Shown here piece by piece: positions 25,601 to 36,607 of a DNA stretch of 64,000 bases (the first letter of the stretch is position 1; the number at the start of each line of letters is the position of its first letter). Below the pieces are notes generated by a model, which saw only the letters and a program-made list of their open reading frames with translations, made no database searches and was not told the DNA's origin. Source of the stretch: Hybos culiciformis. Its lineage: Eukaryota; Arthropoda; Insecta; Diptera; Hybotidae. The DNA lies in assembly GCA_964007475.1 (NCBI GenBank), contig OZ023273.1, positions 122,869,812 to 122,933,811 of the forward strand, in the 5' to 3' direction. The translations under genes were made by a program, and so were the position numbers.

Positions 25601-28446
25601 TATCAAAAAGCAAAAACCTGTTATTAAATTGGCACAAAAATTATAAATAACATACTTTGTGAATATCGCTTTATCAATCGTAATATTGACTATTTTTGTT
25701 AGTTTTGAAATTCTATTTGAAAACAAATTTTTGAAATAATAAATTTAAATAATTTTTCATAATATTAAAATAAAAAAAAAAAAACTTAAATAAATGGCAC
25801 ATAATTTAGGAGCTTGAAAATATCTCTTATATAATAAAATTATAACAGAGTGCTAAATCTTTTAATTATATTTTAATTTTTTTTTTTAAGTTATAACTGG
25901 TTCAACAGATGGGATTGGTCGCGAATATGCAAGAGAATTAGCTGCCCAAGGAATTAACATTGTTCTGATATCAAGATCAGAGGATAAATTGGTTAAAACT
26001 GCTAACGAATTAGGTGAATATCTAAAATTATAAAAATTATATTCATATATTTAATATGTTTGTATGTGACTAGAAACTGTATACATATTATGCAAATATT
26101 AAATTTTATTTGTTCGAAGCAAAATAATATCTCTAGAATTTATTAAATATTTCAGAACCTTTTATCGTGAGTTTTAACAAACACTTTAATAATTTTTTAA
26201 TTCTTTTTTTCAGAGGAAGAATTTAGAGTCAAAACCAAATGGATTGTTGCTGATTTTAGTAAAGGACAAGAAATTTATAAAAAAATCGAAAATGAATTAG
26301 CTGGAATACCAGTAGGAATTTTAGGTGAAATATTATTTTGAATTTTTTTTTTATGTAGAATTATTATTTTATTATACATAAAATATTTATATTTATGTTT
26401 ACATAAGTTCGTTCTTTTGCTTTTTAAATAGTTGCTAACGAAATAAACGAATATGCGAAAATAATATTTAAAAAAATGTACTAAGGTTGAACATATATTA
26501 ATTATATATACATTTTGGAATAAAGGTATCGTGTATAAAACTTTTATAATACGAGTTTTATAAAATTCTATAAAAGTTGATTGTGTGAATTATTATTTGT
26601 TAATAAAATTAATAAGTGAAACTATGATAAATTTATTAAAATTATGTAATTATTTTTATTCTTTTTCCACAAAATATTATTGCAAAACTTCCTTTGCAAA
26701 TTGATAATAAAATAATTATTGTAGCGGAAAAATTATTTCATTAATTTAATATTCATAAATGACCCATAATTAGCGTGCAATTATTTTTCCATGTAATTAT
26801 AGTTTATACATACAGATTTCACTTAGATTCATTGAAATTAATATATGTACTTGAAATCGTATGTTCAAATTAATTCTTGTTATCAATAGAATTAAATTAA
26901 ACATAGAAAAATTAAATTATGTAAGTATTAATTATACAGGGTTTATAACACGAAAATAGTTAATCTTTTCGTAATTTGAAATTAAATATATGCATCTTCC
27001 GCTTTATCTTATTAGAAATCTTAAGCGCTTTTTTATTGCGATCAAGAATAATTGTCAATCCTTTTCAAAACTGGAAAAACTACAAAAGCGAATTAATTAT
27101 TAAAAAAAAATTTTTTGAATGCATAATTAAAGTCATAAGAATAATTTTATAAATTTATAATTATTCGAAAAGTTCATAATTCAATATCTAGTTCACATTA
27201 CAACAATGAAAAAATTAAATTTATTAAAGTTAATATTGTTTTATTGTTAATATTATTTTAAATTTTCTTTATTCAAAAAAAAAATTATTAAATTATTTAT
27301 TGATGGTAGAATGAGCAAAAAATTGTGTAAACTGTTCTTTACATTGATTGTAATAAAAATTTCATATACTCATACTTGAAATCGAACATAATTTTTTTTT
27401 ATCAACATTGATTTTTGTTTTTCTTTTCGTTACGCGTAATATACTAAATAAAATAAAAACATTTATGGTCTAAAAACAATTTTAATAATGCAATGTTAAA
27501 TAAAATTTTAAATTGCCTGCAAAAACACACATAAATTTTAATTCATATTTTTCATTTTATCTAAAACTCAATAAAATTTAAATGTTAGCAAATTAATATT
27601 TAAACTGCAATATTGACTACCAGCGGAAATATTTTCGTTTTAGCTTCTTGATTTTTAATCAATTAGCGTCCTTGATTTCTTAAACCTTAGTCTGCTTGAA
27701 TACCTGCATATATTTTTTTAAATATTCTTTATATGACTATAGATACTTTATGTGTGTTCTAAATAGATGCATAATATTTTATTAATTTTCATTATTTATT
27801 TATTTTGCAGTTAATAATGTTGGTCGAATGTACGAATATCCAGATGAACTGAGTAAAATACCTGAACAAGATATTTGGGATTTAATAAATATCAATATTG
27901 GTGCCACAACTATTATGTCAAGAATGTTAATTGATAAAATGAAAGGTCAAGGCAAAGGTGTTATCGTAAATTTATCATCCGGGAGCGAATTAACACCATT
28001 ACCGTATATGGCTGTATATTCTGCTAGTAAAGTATGTAAATAGAAATTTTTTTTTTTATAAAAAAATACAAATCAAAAATAATACATTATACTGTATATT
28101 TTAGCTTTACGTAAAAAGTCTTACACTGGCTCTTCAATACGAATTAGCTCCTTATAATATCAGAGTTCAATTAGTTAAACCAATGTATGTAGTAACTAAG
28201 ATGAATGAATATTCAAGCCATGTTATGAAAGGTGGAATATTCTTTCCAAATGTAAAAACCTTCACGAAATCAGCAATTTTTACTTTAGATAAAACAACTG
28301 AAACAACTGGTTATTGGAGTCATGGACTACAATATGCATTCATGAAAATTGCTCCATTATGGATAAGAATAAGACTTAGCAATAAATTGGGTTTGAGTTT
28401 GCGTGAAGCTTATTTTGCTGAAAAAAATATCATAAATATCAAATAA
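18446..28446 (+). CDS. HSDL1: HSDL1-like / very-long-chain 3-oxoacyl-CoA reductase-like SDR (whole gene, 5 exons)
   Basis: Joining 18446-18647, 25891-26013, 26214-26324, 27811-28031 and 28105-28446 gives an uninterrupted 332-aa protein (999 nt with stop), close to human HSDL1 (about 330 aa). It is an NAD(P)(H)-dependent short-chain dehydrogenase/reductase. Visible features: N-terminal membrane segment about residues 12-33; dinucleotide motif TGSTDGIG at 70-77; NNVG at 147-150; S202, Y215 and K219 with the 13- and 4-residue spacing of an SDR active site; and a TTGYWSH segment shared with HSDL1. Human HSDL1 is known as inactive because Phe replaces the catalytic Tyr; this protein keeps YSASK, so it is probably active. 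The substrate cannot be read from sequence; related enzymes act on 3-oxoacyl-CoA or steroids at ER or mitochondrial membranes. All introns are GT/AG. It could equally be named a 17-beta-HSD-12-like protein. Confidence 0.93.
18648..25890 (+). other. Intron 1 of the SDR gene (7.2 kb)
   Basis: Bounded by GTAAGT and a T-rich tract ending TTTAAG. I see no exon or complete transposon inside; the only clear repeat is the TTA microsatellite at 22641-22682. A large first intron may hold enhancers, but none is recognisable. Confidence 0.7.
22641..22682. repeat. (TTA)n microsatellite
   Basis: About fourteen uninterrupted copies of TTA inside intron 1 of the SDR gene. A perfect array like this is likely length-polymorphic. 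Confidence 0.95.
25891..26013 (+). CDS. HSDL1: HSDL1-like exon 2 (residues 68-108)
   Basis: Carries the Rossmann-fold beta-1/alpha-1 unit with the glycine-rich cofactor motif (V)ITGSTDGIG and the following [19 protein letters not shown], a strong SDR signature. Acceptor TTTAAG, donor G|GTGAAT, phase 1 on both sides. Confidence 0.93.
26214..26324 (+). CDS. HSDL1: HSDL1-like exon 3 (residues 109-145)
   Basis: Encodes the beta-3/beta-4 part of the fold with the ADFS segment (the HSDL1 and 17-beta-HSD-12 types have ADF near this position) and ends ...VGIL. The 111-nt length keeps the frame. Acceptor TTTCAG, donor G|GTGAAA. Confidence 0.9.
26325..27810 (+). other. Intron 3 of the SDR gene (1.5 kb)
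   Basis: AT-rich intron from GTGAAA to TTTTGCAG; nothing else recognised inside. Confidence 0.75.
27811..28031 (+). CDS. HSDL1: HSDL1-like exon 4 with the SDR active site (residues 146-219)
   Basis: Contains NNVG, the [10 protein letters not shown] helix supplying the probable catalytic Asn174, the NLSSGS strand with Ser202, and the YSASK motif with Tyr215 and Lys219. Codon phase is 1 at the start and 0 at the end; the donor is GTATGT. The Tyr is the residue lost in vertebrate HSDL1. Confidence 0.93.
28105..28446 (+). CDS. HSDL1: HSDL1-like exon 5, C-terminus (residues 220-332)
   Basis: Continues directly from the active-site Lys with [16 protein letters not shown], then [15 protein letters not shown] and the [13 protein letters not shown] segment characteristic of HSDL1/HSD17B12-type SDRs. 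The protein ends ...NIINIK; there is no KKxx ER-retrieval signal. Acceptor TTTTAG; stop TAA at 28444-28446. Confidence 0.92.
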   Translation, partial: LYVKSLTLALQYELAPYNIRVQLVKPMYVVTKMNEYSSHVMKGGIFFPNVKTFTKSAIFTLDKTTETTGYWSHGLQYAFMKIAPLWIRIRLSNKLGLSLREAYFAEKNIINIK

Positions 28447-28551
28447 GACTGAAATCATAAAATTTTTGTATCAGTTCATAATTATTTATTATTTTCTTTT
28501 CTTTCTTGTATTGCATATAAGAAAAAGTATATAATCGACAAATGAGCTGGT

Positions 28552-28687
28552 TTTTTTGAAAGTGGTATAAGTCCACTTTTTAAAAAAAATGAGTTAATGG
28601 TAATTTTAGTAAGATATAGCCACCTTCTCTCCATATTTACATGAAAAATTGATACATGAAAAAATGGACTTATACCACTTTCAAAAA
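28552..28687. repeat. Short inverted-repeat element (MITE-like) after the SDR stop codon
   Basis: Two arms of about 29 bp, TTTTTGAAAGTGGTATAAG plus TCCACTTTTT on the left and the reverse complement on the right with one mismatch, enclose about 80 bp. Each arm is itself a partial palindrome (AGTGG...CCACT). It starts about 105 bp after the stop codon, so it probably lies in the 3' UTR and could fold as an RNA hairpin. No target duplication could be fixed because the flanks are T- and A-runs. Confidence 0.65.
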
Positions 28688-28879
28688 TAACAGTTCAAAT
28701 ATAAAAGTATTATAATTTTCTTTTTTTAAATTATTGTGAGAATTTTATTAAATTAAGATACATATTAAATATAATAAAAGTAGTGGTTAGACAAAATGCA
28801 CAAAATTGTTTTCATCATGATGTGATTCTCGGGTTTAAATTAGGAATGATTTGTAAAAATCCAATCATAATGAATTGTA

Positions 28880-28885
28880 AATAAA
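28880..28885 (+). terminator. Candidate poly(A) signal AATAAA of the SDR gene
   Basis: First AATAAA-type hexamer I accept downstream of the stop, about 435 nt away and beyond the inverted-repeat element. In such AT-rich DNA the hexamer often arises by chance, so this is tentative. Confidence 0.35.
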
Positions 28886-31800
28886 TTATAATATAATATT
28901 TAAATAACTGGAAGTTTTTGTCAAATATTAAAAGAAAGTATTATCAAATATATTATCAATCATCAAATAGGAATATGGAGCGAATATATTATGTTCTTTG
29001 AACTCAATTACAGACGTTGTATTATGATAATGATAAAATTCAACGAATTTCCATTGCTACTGTTCATCTCGAATGGAATGGAAGGAGAATAGAATTTTTG
29101 TATGATTTTCCGTAATTCATAATAATTCTCTAATTCAATATTATAACAACTCCAACATTTTTGTTTATATAAAAAACTAAACTTGGAAACCTTTAAATAC
29201 ATTTAAATATATTTTTATAATTAATTACACTTAACTTTTAAAACACAAAACCATCAACTTAACAATAAAAAAAATTTTCCATAGAATAAACTTTTTTCAA
29301 AAAGGTCAAAGTTTATTTTATAAAAATAAATTTTTAAATGTTAACCAAAAACTTAAAATAACAATTAAAAAATGTCACAAAATATGAAGGACTACAACTA
29401 TTAAACTGTTATTGTTTGCAATATTATAAAATTTATAATTATATAAAATAATTTGAATAAAAAAATACATACCTTTATGTTGTATGTACGAACATGCGTA
29501 CCTTTTTCTTTAACTTTTGTTATAATTTTTAATTTTTTGTTTTTATATATGAGTATTATGTGTATATAAATATATAATTAAATCCAGTTTTATTGTCTAA
29601 AATAAAATTTTATTTTAATAATAAAAACATTATTATTCAATCTTTATTCAAGTAAGAATTAAAAGTAAAAGAAAGAAGGTCGTACGCAAATAAAAATTAA
29701 AGTTAAATTATCTTGTAAAATTCATTTTAATTTTAACATATTAACATAATGTTGATGACGTACAGAAGAAGAATTAACTTTAATATAGTACTTACTTGAA
29801 TATAGTTAATTAAAAATGAATCACAATCCGAAATAAGTCTTAATTTAAATCATTAAACATTAAAAAAAATAAACAACCTATTATATTCATAATCATGTAT
29901 TTCTTAGTTCTTTTATGTTTTTTTATACTCAATACTAATATTCAATTAAATAAGATTCGCATTCAAGGTAGATTTGAATTTTTTCAAAATGATATTAAAC
30001 TTAAATTCTAACCTAAAACTTAACATACTTTGTTCTGAATCTTTGAAGGCACTTAAATCATAAAAGTATATTATAAATTGGAATAAAGCATGATAATAAT
30101 TCATTATAATCAAAAAAAGACTTATTTTATCAGCGATTTATTTGATTTGAATTAAAATATCTTGAATTATTTTTTATAGTTTTTTAAGTGTGAATTTTTA
30201 AAAAGGTAAACTGGAACTCATAATGCTAAATAATGGAATAAAATTATATAAATTAGGAATAGTTACTATTTTTTTTCTTCTTTTTATCGTTGAATTTGTT
30301 GAAAAAATTAAACTAATTTTATTTCCTATTTTATACCCAAATTTTTTTATTTTATTTATTACATATTCTATATTTTTTTTTTCACAAAAATTTATTAATA
30401 TTATTAAAAAATAAGTATAATTATTACATCATAAAAAACTTAAAAATTAAACGAACAAATCAAATTAGAATTCAAACGAAAAATTAACAAATTTTATTAG
30501 CTTATTATTAATAAAAAAAAAATTTTTAAAATAAAAAAATAAAAATAAATTCTAAATATTTGATGCCATTTCTATTTAAATTCTATTTTTTTTTTTAAAT
30601 TACATAATTTGACTTAAAAAAAAATTATAAATTATTTTTTAAACTTATAAGATAAATTACTGATATGTAACAACATTAAGTCTTAAAATTCAAAAAAAAA
30701 AATGTTTTTTTTCCTACATTTTTAAGAGTTTTAAAAAAAATATTTTTTTTTTGTTAATTATTGATTTTCATTTCGAATAGACGTGAAACTGCTGTTAATG
30801 GAGTGATGAAACATTAAAGCACAAATTTACATCATCTAAAAATAGAAATCCCAAAATTTACTATATGTATATAATATAAATTTAAATAAAATGTTTAAAA
30901 AATTTCTGAAAAATAAAAGGTAAATAAATATTTTTTAATGGAGTAAAAATAATTGAAAGCTACATTATAAAACATAATATAAATATAATATGAAAATTCA
31001 TTTGTTTACTAATACCGTATTAATATAAACATAAATTAAAGTAATCTAATGAAACACATCAAAAAATTCCAGTATATTTTATGTACATTGCATATGAATC
31101 TATATGAATTTTGAGAATCAAAAGATATTTTTGCAATAATAAACAGTCTAATCATTTTTATAAAATCATTCAATACCTAAATTTGGCATGAGATCAATGC
31201 AATTTTAATAAATTTTTATTAAGCACGAAATAATTATAATAATCAATAAATAATTAAATTTTAATTAATTTTAATATCTTTTCTATTTTTAAAGTTATGT
31301 TACATGACACATATGGTTAAAAAGAGTACCTAATATTAATACTGATTAAGATCGTAAAATTTGGCTAAAACTTTTGTCTTGTAACACGTAAATTGCTTTG
31401 AAAAGATCACAGTAGTATTAAGATTAAAGTTTTTGGGACGTATTGACTCTATAGGGGCGAGAAGGTTAATTTGAAAACTATAAAAAATACTATTGCGATT
31501 ATTGTTGAAAAATGCAAATTATTAAAATATTTTATTAAAGTCGGACAGACTGTTTTTCACTTTTAATGGAAAATAGGGTAAAAATTATTTCGATGATTCG
31601 TGTGTTATGTAAGTTACGTAAGTAGCATAATACACAATGAAAGCAAAATATAACGTGAAATGAGTTATAAAGATTCTCAAACACAATAAAACAATAAAAT
31701 ATGTACCTACTATAAATTTTTGATTTTAATTTTTGGATTAGAAATTCAGGAAAGATTACATTATTTTTATCTATTGGTATCATGACAATTAGTTTTAGCT

Positions 31801-33835
31801 TCGAGGACGAAATATTTTTTTGGGTTTTCAAAGCTTTCTTTATTTGGTTTTAATTAAGTTTTTCTTTGGAACACTTTTCGTACGATCATAATATTATGTT
31901 TCTATGTTTATTTCAATTCGGGTGCGCAAAATTCTTTATAAATCTTTATACACAACGAAAATATTTTAGAAATTAAATTTTAATTGATTTTTTATTAATT
32001 TATTTTCTTTTTGATGCTTAATAAAAAATTAACTATTTAATTTCATAGTGAACAAATTTTTTTTATTCCGTTTATTGATATTAGAGAAATATTCTTTTGA
32101 TTAATTTTCCGTGGAAATATTTTTTATTAATAGATTTTCATATTATATGTACATATCTATGTACATAATATAAAAGAGAAAATATGTTCATTTGTAGATC
32201 ATTGGCGCCTTTTTCTAAACATTTGCGGTTTTATTGAAAATTTTCGAAATTTTTTTTTATTTTTATTTTTTATTTTTTTATTTTTTTTTTTCAAAGCTTG
32301 TAAGCTCTTTTTCAAAATTTTAATGTAGGTGTATTGAAAAGAACATAATATGTTTTATTTTCATTTAATATGAACTTGAAATAAACAATGGGTGGTGTAT
32401 GGAAAGCACATGATCCACATCCGCAAAAAAGTTCAAAAAGTCAACAAAGTTAATGTTTCACACTCAAATTTTCACACATTTCAATTTTTTTTTTGGAAAA
32501 TTTTTTAATGAGAATTGAAAAAGCACGCTTTGTTGTTATAGTTCTTGGTCCTAGTTTGGAACGAAAAATATAAAGTTTTAATTTTTTATATTCTTATTAA
32601 GTTCTGGACTTTAAATGTCATTATTTCTAAATTTTTAAATCAACATTTGTCTAATTCTTCTCTGTCCTATTATGTCCTATTTGCGATTTCTTAGAATAAT
32701 TATCTAGAGATCGCAAGCACATTTGATAAAAATTCTTTTATTTTTAGGTGATGAATATGGAACAAAGCTATGAGTCAATAAAAAATTTAAATAATAAAAC
32801 TTTCGATTAATCACTTTTGTTAAATTTACTTAAGGCAAAATTTACTTTTTTTTTCTACGTTTTATAATTTTAAAGAAACTCATTCAATTCGAGAAAGAAG
32901 ACATTAAAATTGATTCACATTATTGGTACCTACTTAGAAAATTTTTATTTCTATTTTTAAAATTCTATTTTTTTTTTTTTTAAATCTATAATGTTTATTT
33001 TTTCAACAATTATTATAAAACAAAAATGTAATTTTTCAAAATATTTCGTTATATGCTTTTAAGTTAATTAATATTTTTTAGAATTTAAATTATGACAATT
33101 GAAATCTTATTTTTTTTTTGCGTATTCTTGAAATAAACGCGTCAATCTGATAAATTAACACACAAATCTGAAATTGTGAAATATTATGTAAAAAAAAAAT
33201 TATGTAGATAATAAAATGCAGAGTAAATTTTATTATTAGTAAAAAAAATATATATTAATTATTTCTTGAACTTAACACAGCCTTCGTTTATTTTTACTTT
33301 TGGATATCAAAATTGTTTAACTTTTTGACTAAATCCTTCCTATCATAAATATGTTTTTTAAAATAAATAAAAATCAGAACATAAATATTAATAAACTCTC
33401 TTTATTGTGTTTCATTATTGGTTGTGTGTTACGAAAATTTGCCAATTATTTTTCCAACATTTCTCTTGTTTTTTTTTTATATAAAAAATTATTAGATAAC
33501 AAAATATAAAAATATAATATATATATTATGTTCATAGTATATATTTTATATCGCAAATTTTCAAAAAGAAATACACAACTCAAAATAAATTGAATTTTTT
33601 AATGGAGGAGTATAATTGTTCCATTTTATAAGTATTTTAATTTAAAAACGCGTGTCGGTTACTCACTTAAAAAATGTCATAAAATTTTTACCAACAACTT
33701 TAAAATCTTACGAGTTGTTTCAAAAAAAAGTTTTAAATTAGAATTTTTTCCAAAAAACTTGGAATTATATGTATGTTAACAATTCATTTTAAAAACTTGT
33801 TAATTGTTTTGCAAATAAGCAATTTTAATATTTTC
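28886..33835. other. AT-rich intergenic sequence
   Basis: No exon or complete element recognised. The 63-codon hydrophobic plus-strand ORF at 30223-30414 is made almost only of AT-rich codons and was not accepted. Confidence 0.45.
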
Positions 33836-34026
33836 AATACGTAATATGATATGGATATTAAAATGAATTATTCTAATTAGGATTTTTTAAAATATAAATA
33901 ATAGTCAAATAAGAGTTCTATATCCACATAATATAGAACCAACAGACGATGAAAAAGATTTTAATTTCATTCTAATATTGTTGAAATCATTGAATTTAAA
34001 TCGTAAGGTATAAAATAATTAGGTTA
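33836..34026. repeat. Direct repeat, copy A (intact)
   Basis: About 190 bp beginning AATACGTAATATGATATGGA and ending AAAATAATTAGGTTA. It is repeated at lower identity as copy B (34344-34371 plus 34982-35164). The shared segment includes ATAGAACCAACAGACG. Nature unknown: tandem segmental duplication or two copies of an uncharacterised repeat. Confidence 0.7.
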
Positions 34027-34343
34027 GATATTGGAAAATTTAAATTTAAATATGCTTGTGCAGAAAGTATACATTTTCAATTCCAAGTTCAGATTTTTAT
34101 TGTTTCCACATATTTTTACCCCTAATTTGTCTAAATTTGAAATTAGTCTTAGGGGTAAAAGACGGCATTAAAAAGATAATAGATTTCATGTTAATTTTTT
34201 AAACTGAAAAGAAATATTGATAACTAAGAATATTAACAATTTTCCTACAAAAATATACTTTGTACACTTTTACCCCGAGAAAAAAAAAAACGCTGTTTTC
34301 ATTTACCCGGTCTATACCTATTTTATATATATATATTTTTTTT

Positions 34344-35164
34344 AATACGTAATATGATATGAATATTAAAACCACAGGATCTATAATAGAAATGGATGAC
34401 TACTTGTCAAAATTTTCTATGAAAATTGTTGTTGTTGGCGAAAATATAAAATTTGTAAACAACGACGCATTTTCTTATTGAAAAGGGAAAAAAGAAAGTA
34501 ACGTTCTTGAATAAGCTCAACCGGGTTTTTATTCATTTATTTCCGGCTCGACATCAAGTAACCGAAATTTTTTTTTTATCATAATTTTCAAAATTTTTAA
34601 ATTTGAAGAAAAATAAATAAAATTTAGTGAAATTTAGCAAAGAAAAATATAAAAATGAAGGTATGTATTATAAAAGGATGGAAGTCAAATAGTGGAAAAT
34701 TTGAAAAAAATTCATTTGTTAGACAAGTTTGATGGAATTAAGCTATGAATAAAACAAGTACAGAAAATTATTTATCCCTATGTAAAGAGAGCATAATAGT
34801 TTTGGTAAGTGGCCACAGAAATCATAAAGTGATTATAATAGGCGCATCGTGACCGGCTGGTCAAAGCGGCTTACGTTTTTCCTTTTTCAATACTATTTTT
34901 GAATTTTTTGTTTTTTTTTTTAATTTACGAAACGGCGCACGAAGTAGTCATCCATTTCTCTTATAGATCCTATGATTAAAATGAATTATGTATTCTAATA
35001 AGGCATTTTTAAGAGATAAATTTTATAAGTTTTATTAATAGTTAAATTGGAGTTCTGTAGCCATATGATATAGAACCAACAGACGTTACAAAAAAATTTT
35101 CTTTTTATTCTTATATTGTTGAAATCCTTGAATTTAAAACATTTGATATAAAATAATTAGGTTA
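34344..35164. repeat. Direct repeat, copy B, split by a transposon
   Basis: The start (34344-34371) and remainder (34982-35164) of a copy matching 33836-34026 are separated by the TIR element at 34372-34974. The repeat resumes exactly where it was broken, with ATTAAAA present on both sides of the insertion. Confidence 0.7.
34372..34974. mobile_element. Non-autonomous TIR DNA transposon, 603 bp
   Basis: The ends carry AGGATCTATAATAGAAATGG then ATGACTACTT on the left and the reverse complement with one or two differences on the right. ATTAAAA flanks both sides (34365-34371 and 34975-34981), a 7-bp perfect duplication, or 8 bp with one mismatch, as made by hAT or P-like elements. No transposase is encoded. 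Insertion into copy B of the 190-bp repeat gives an empty-site comparison in copy A. Confidence 0.8.
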
Positions 35165-35688
35165 AAATTTGAAGTTTAATGTCCTCGAAACTGAACTATT
35201 TTTAAAATAAAAAATTCATTTAATTCATGAAAATAATATTTTTTAATTATAAATTGAATATTTTTTATATGCCATGTTCCCGATTATTTTTTAAAATTTT
35301 TAACTCTGTTATTATTTCAAATTATGATTTTTAGGCCTTTTGTTATGCTAGAAAATGTTACATTATCATCAGTTCTAATAATATCACTGTATATTAGTTA
35401 AACGATGGCGTTATTTTAAGCGGAAAAAATATTTTAGAGTTAATATTTAATTATTGAACTTCTTCATTTATTTTATTAAATTGTAATTAGGACCACAAGG
35501 ACAATTCATCCAATATAATATAAACTATAATCAAATCTATGCTTTGTGAACTTTGAATTTTGAAATTTTAATTTATTTATAATGTAACAACAAAATCAGT
35601 TAAAAGTTAGTTTTTAAGTTGGCAATGAAAAAATTAGGTACCCAAATTTCGAGTCCAAGATTATAGAATCATTATTTAATTAAATAAT

Positions 35689-35694
35689 TTTATT
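35689..35694 (-). terminator. Candidate poly(A) signal of the sarcolamban-like unit
   Basis: AATAAA on the minus strand about 55 nt after the stop codon of the downstream micropeptide. A GT dinucleotide in an AAG|GTAATA context lies between stop and signal (about 35711), so further splicing is not excluded. Confidence 0.35.
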
Positions 35695-35746
35695 ATTTTT
35701 GTATTATTACCTTATATATATATTATTTGCATTTTTCAAATAAACT

Positions 35747-35836
35747 TTATGTCAGAGCTTCATAAAATGTATACAGAAGGAATAAAAGCCCTGCTAGAAT
35801 TAAGAAAGTTGTAGCCAAGTTTTGTATTTCACTCAT
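35747..35836 (-). CDS. Scl: Sarcolamban-like SERCA-regulating micropeptide B (29 aa)
   Basis: A complete ATG-to-TAA ORF of 29 codons: M-S-E start, then LATTFLILAGLLFLLY and a TFYEAL ending. It is a single membrane helix with a short polar N-terminus. From memory, Drosophila sarcolamban peptides (28 and 29 aa) have the same layout: M-x-E, a Leu-x-Thr-Thr-Phe-x-Ile-Leu core, a Leu/Phe-rich helix and Tyr-x-x-Tyr near the end; this one is closest to the 29-aa form. Those peptides bind and inhibit the sarco/endoplasmic reticulum Ca2+ pump in muscle, as sarcolipin and phospholamban do in vertebrates. The ATG lies 8 nt after a strong acceptor (TTTTTTTTATAG| at 35845-35856), so the ORF fits whole in one exon. 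A second relative lies 4.2 kb upstream on the same strand. Assignment rests on recalled sequence similarity. Confidence 0.85.
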   Translation of the reverse strand: MSEIQNLATTFLILAGLLFLLYTFYEALT

Positions 35837-36607
35837 TCTGATTTCTATAAAAAAAATTAAACAAAATTAAAGATTCAATTAAATTAATTAAATAATATAA
35901 ATTACAAAAAAAAAAATTTACGTTTCGAAAAATTAAGAAGAGACTTTCCGCCTATTTGAAACGAATGCTAAATATCAACTGAGTGAATAATTTTTTAATT
36001 ATATTTTTATTTTATTTTTTTAACAATGGAAAATTATTTTTTTTGTTGTTAAATTTTCTTTTTATTTTTATTGAAATATTTATTTAAAATAAATACTTAA
36101 ATAAGTTGAAAAATATATTTTCAGACTTTCTCGTAACTCTCTAAAATTTCGGATTAATTTCTTTTCAATAACCAAAATAAAATAAAAAAAACACAGAAAA
36201 ATAAAATATAAATTTATGAATTTAAGATTTGGTTTGTTTAAAATTTCTGAAGAAAAAAAATTAAGGATAATTTAGCTTGGGTTTTTTTTTTGTATTCATC
36301 ATATTATCCTTTATAATTTTTTATATTATGGTTATTCGATGGGAATTAAAATTAAAATAATATATAATATGTGCTGGCTATACTTCACGATAGTATAAAT
36401 TACACGTCAAAAGTGAGTAGAGCACTGAGCAACTATTGTGAATTAACCGTAACCGTAAGGATATTCTTAAAATATCATCAAAATACACATATGATTCCAA
36501 AAAAGAACAAGATTATCTTCCAAGAATAAAAAAATATATGTTTGATAGTTAGTACTTTTAATAGGATCCTAATATAAAACTTATAAAAACAAAACAAATA
36601 ATTTCAG

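Noticed and set aside
30223..30414. 63-codon hydrophobic plus-strand ORF
   Set aside because: Composed almost entirely of Phe, Ile, Leu, Lys and Asn codons, as AT-rich random sequence gives; no Kozak, splice or family support.
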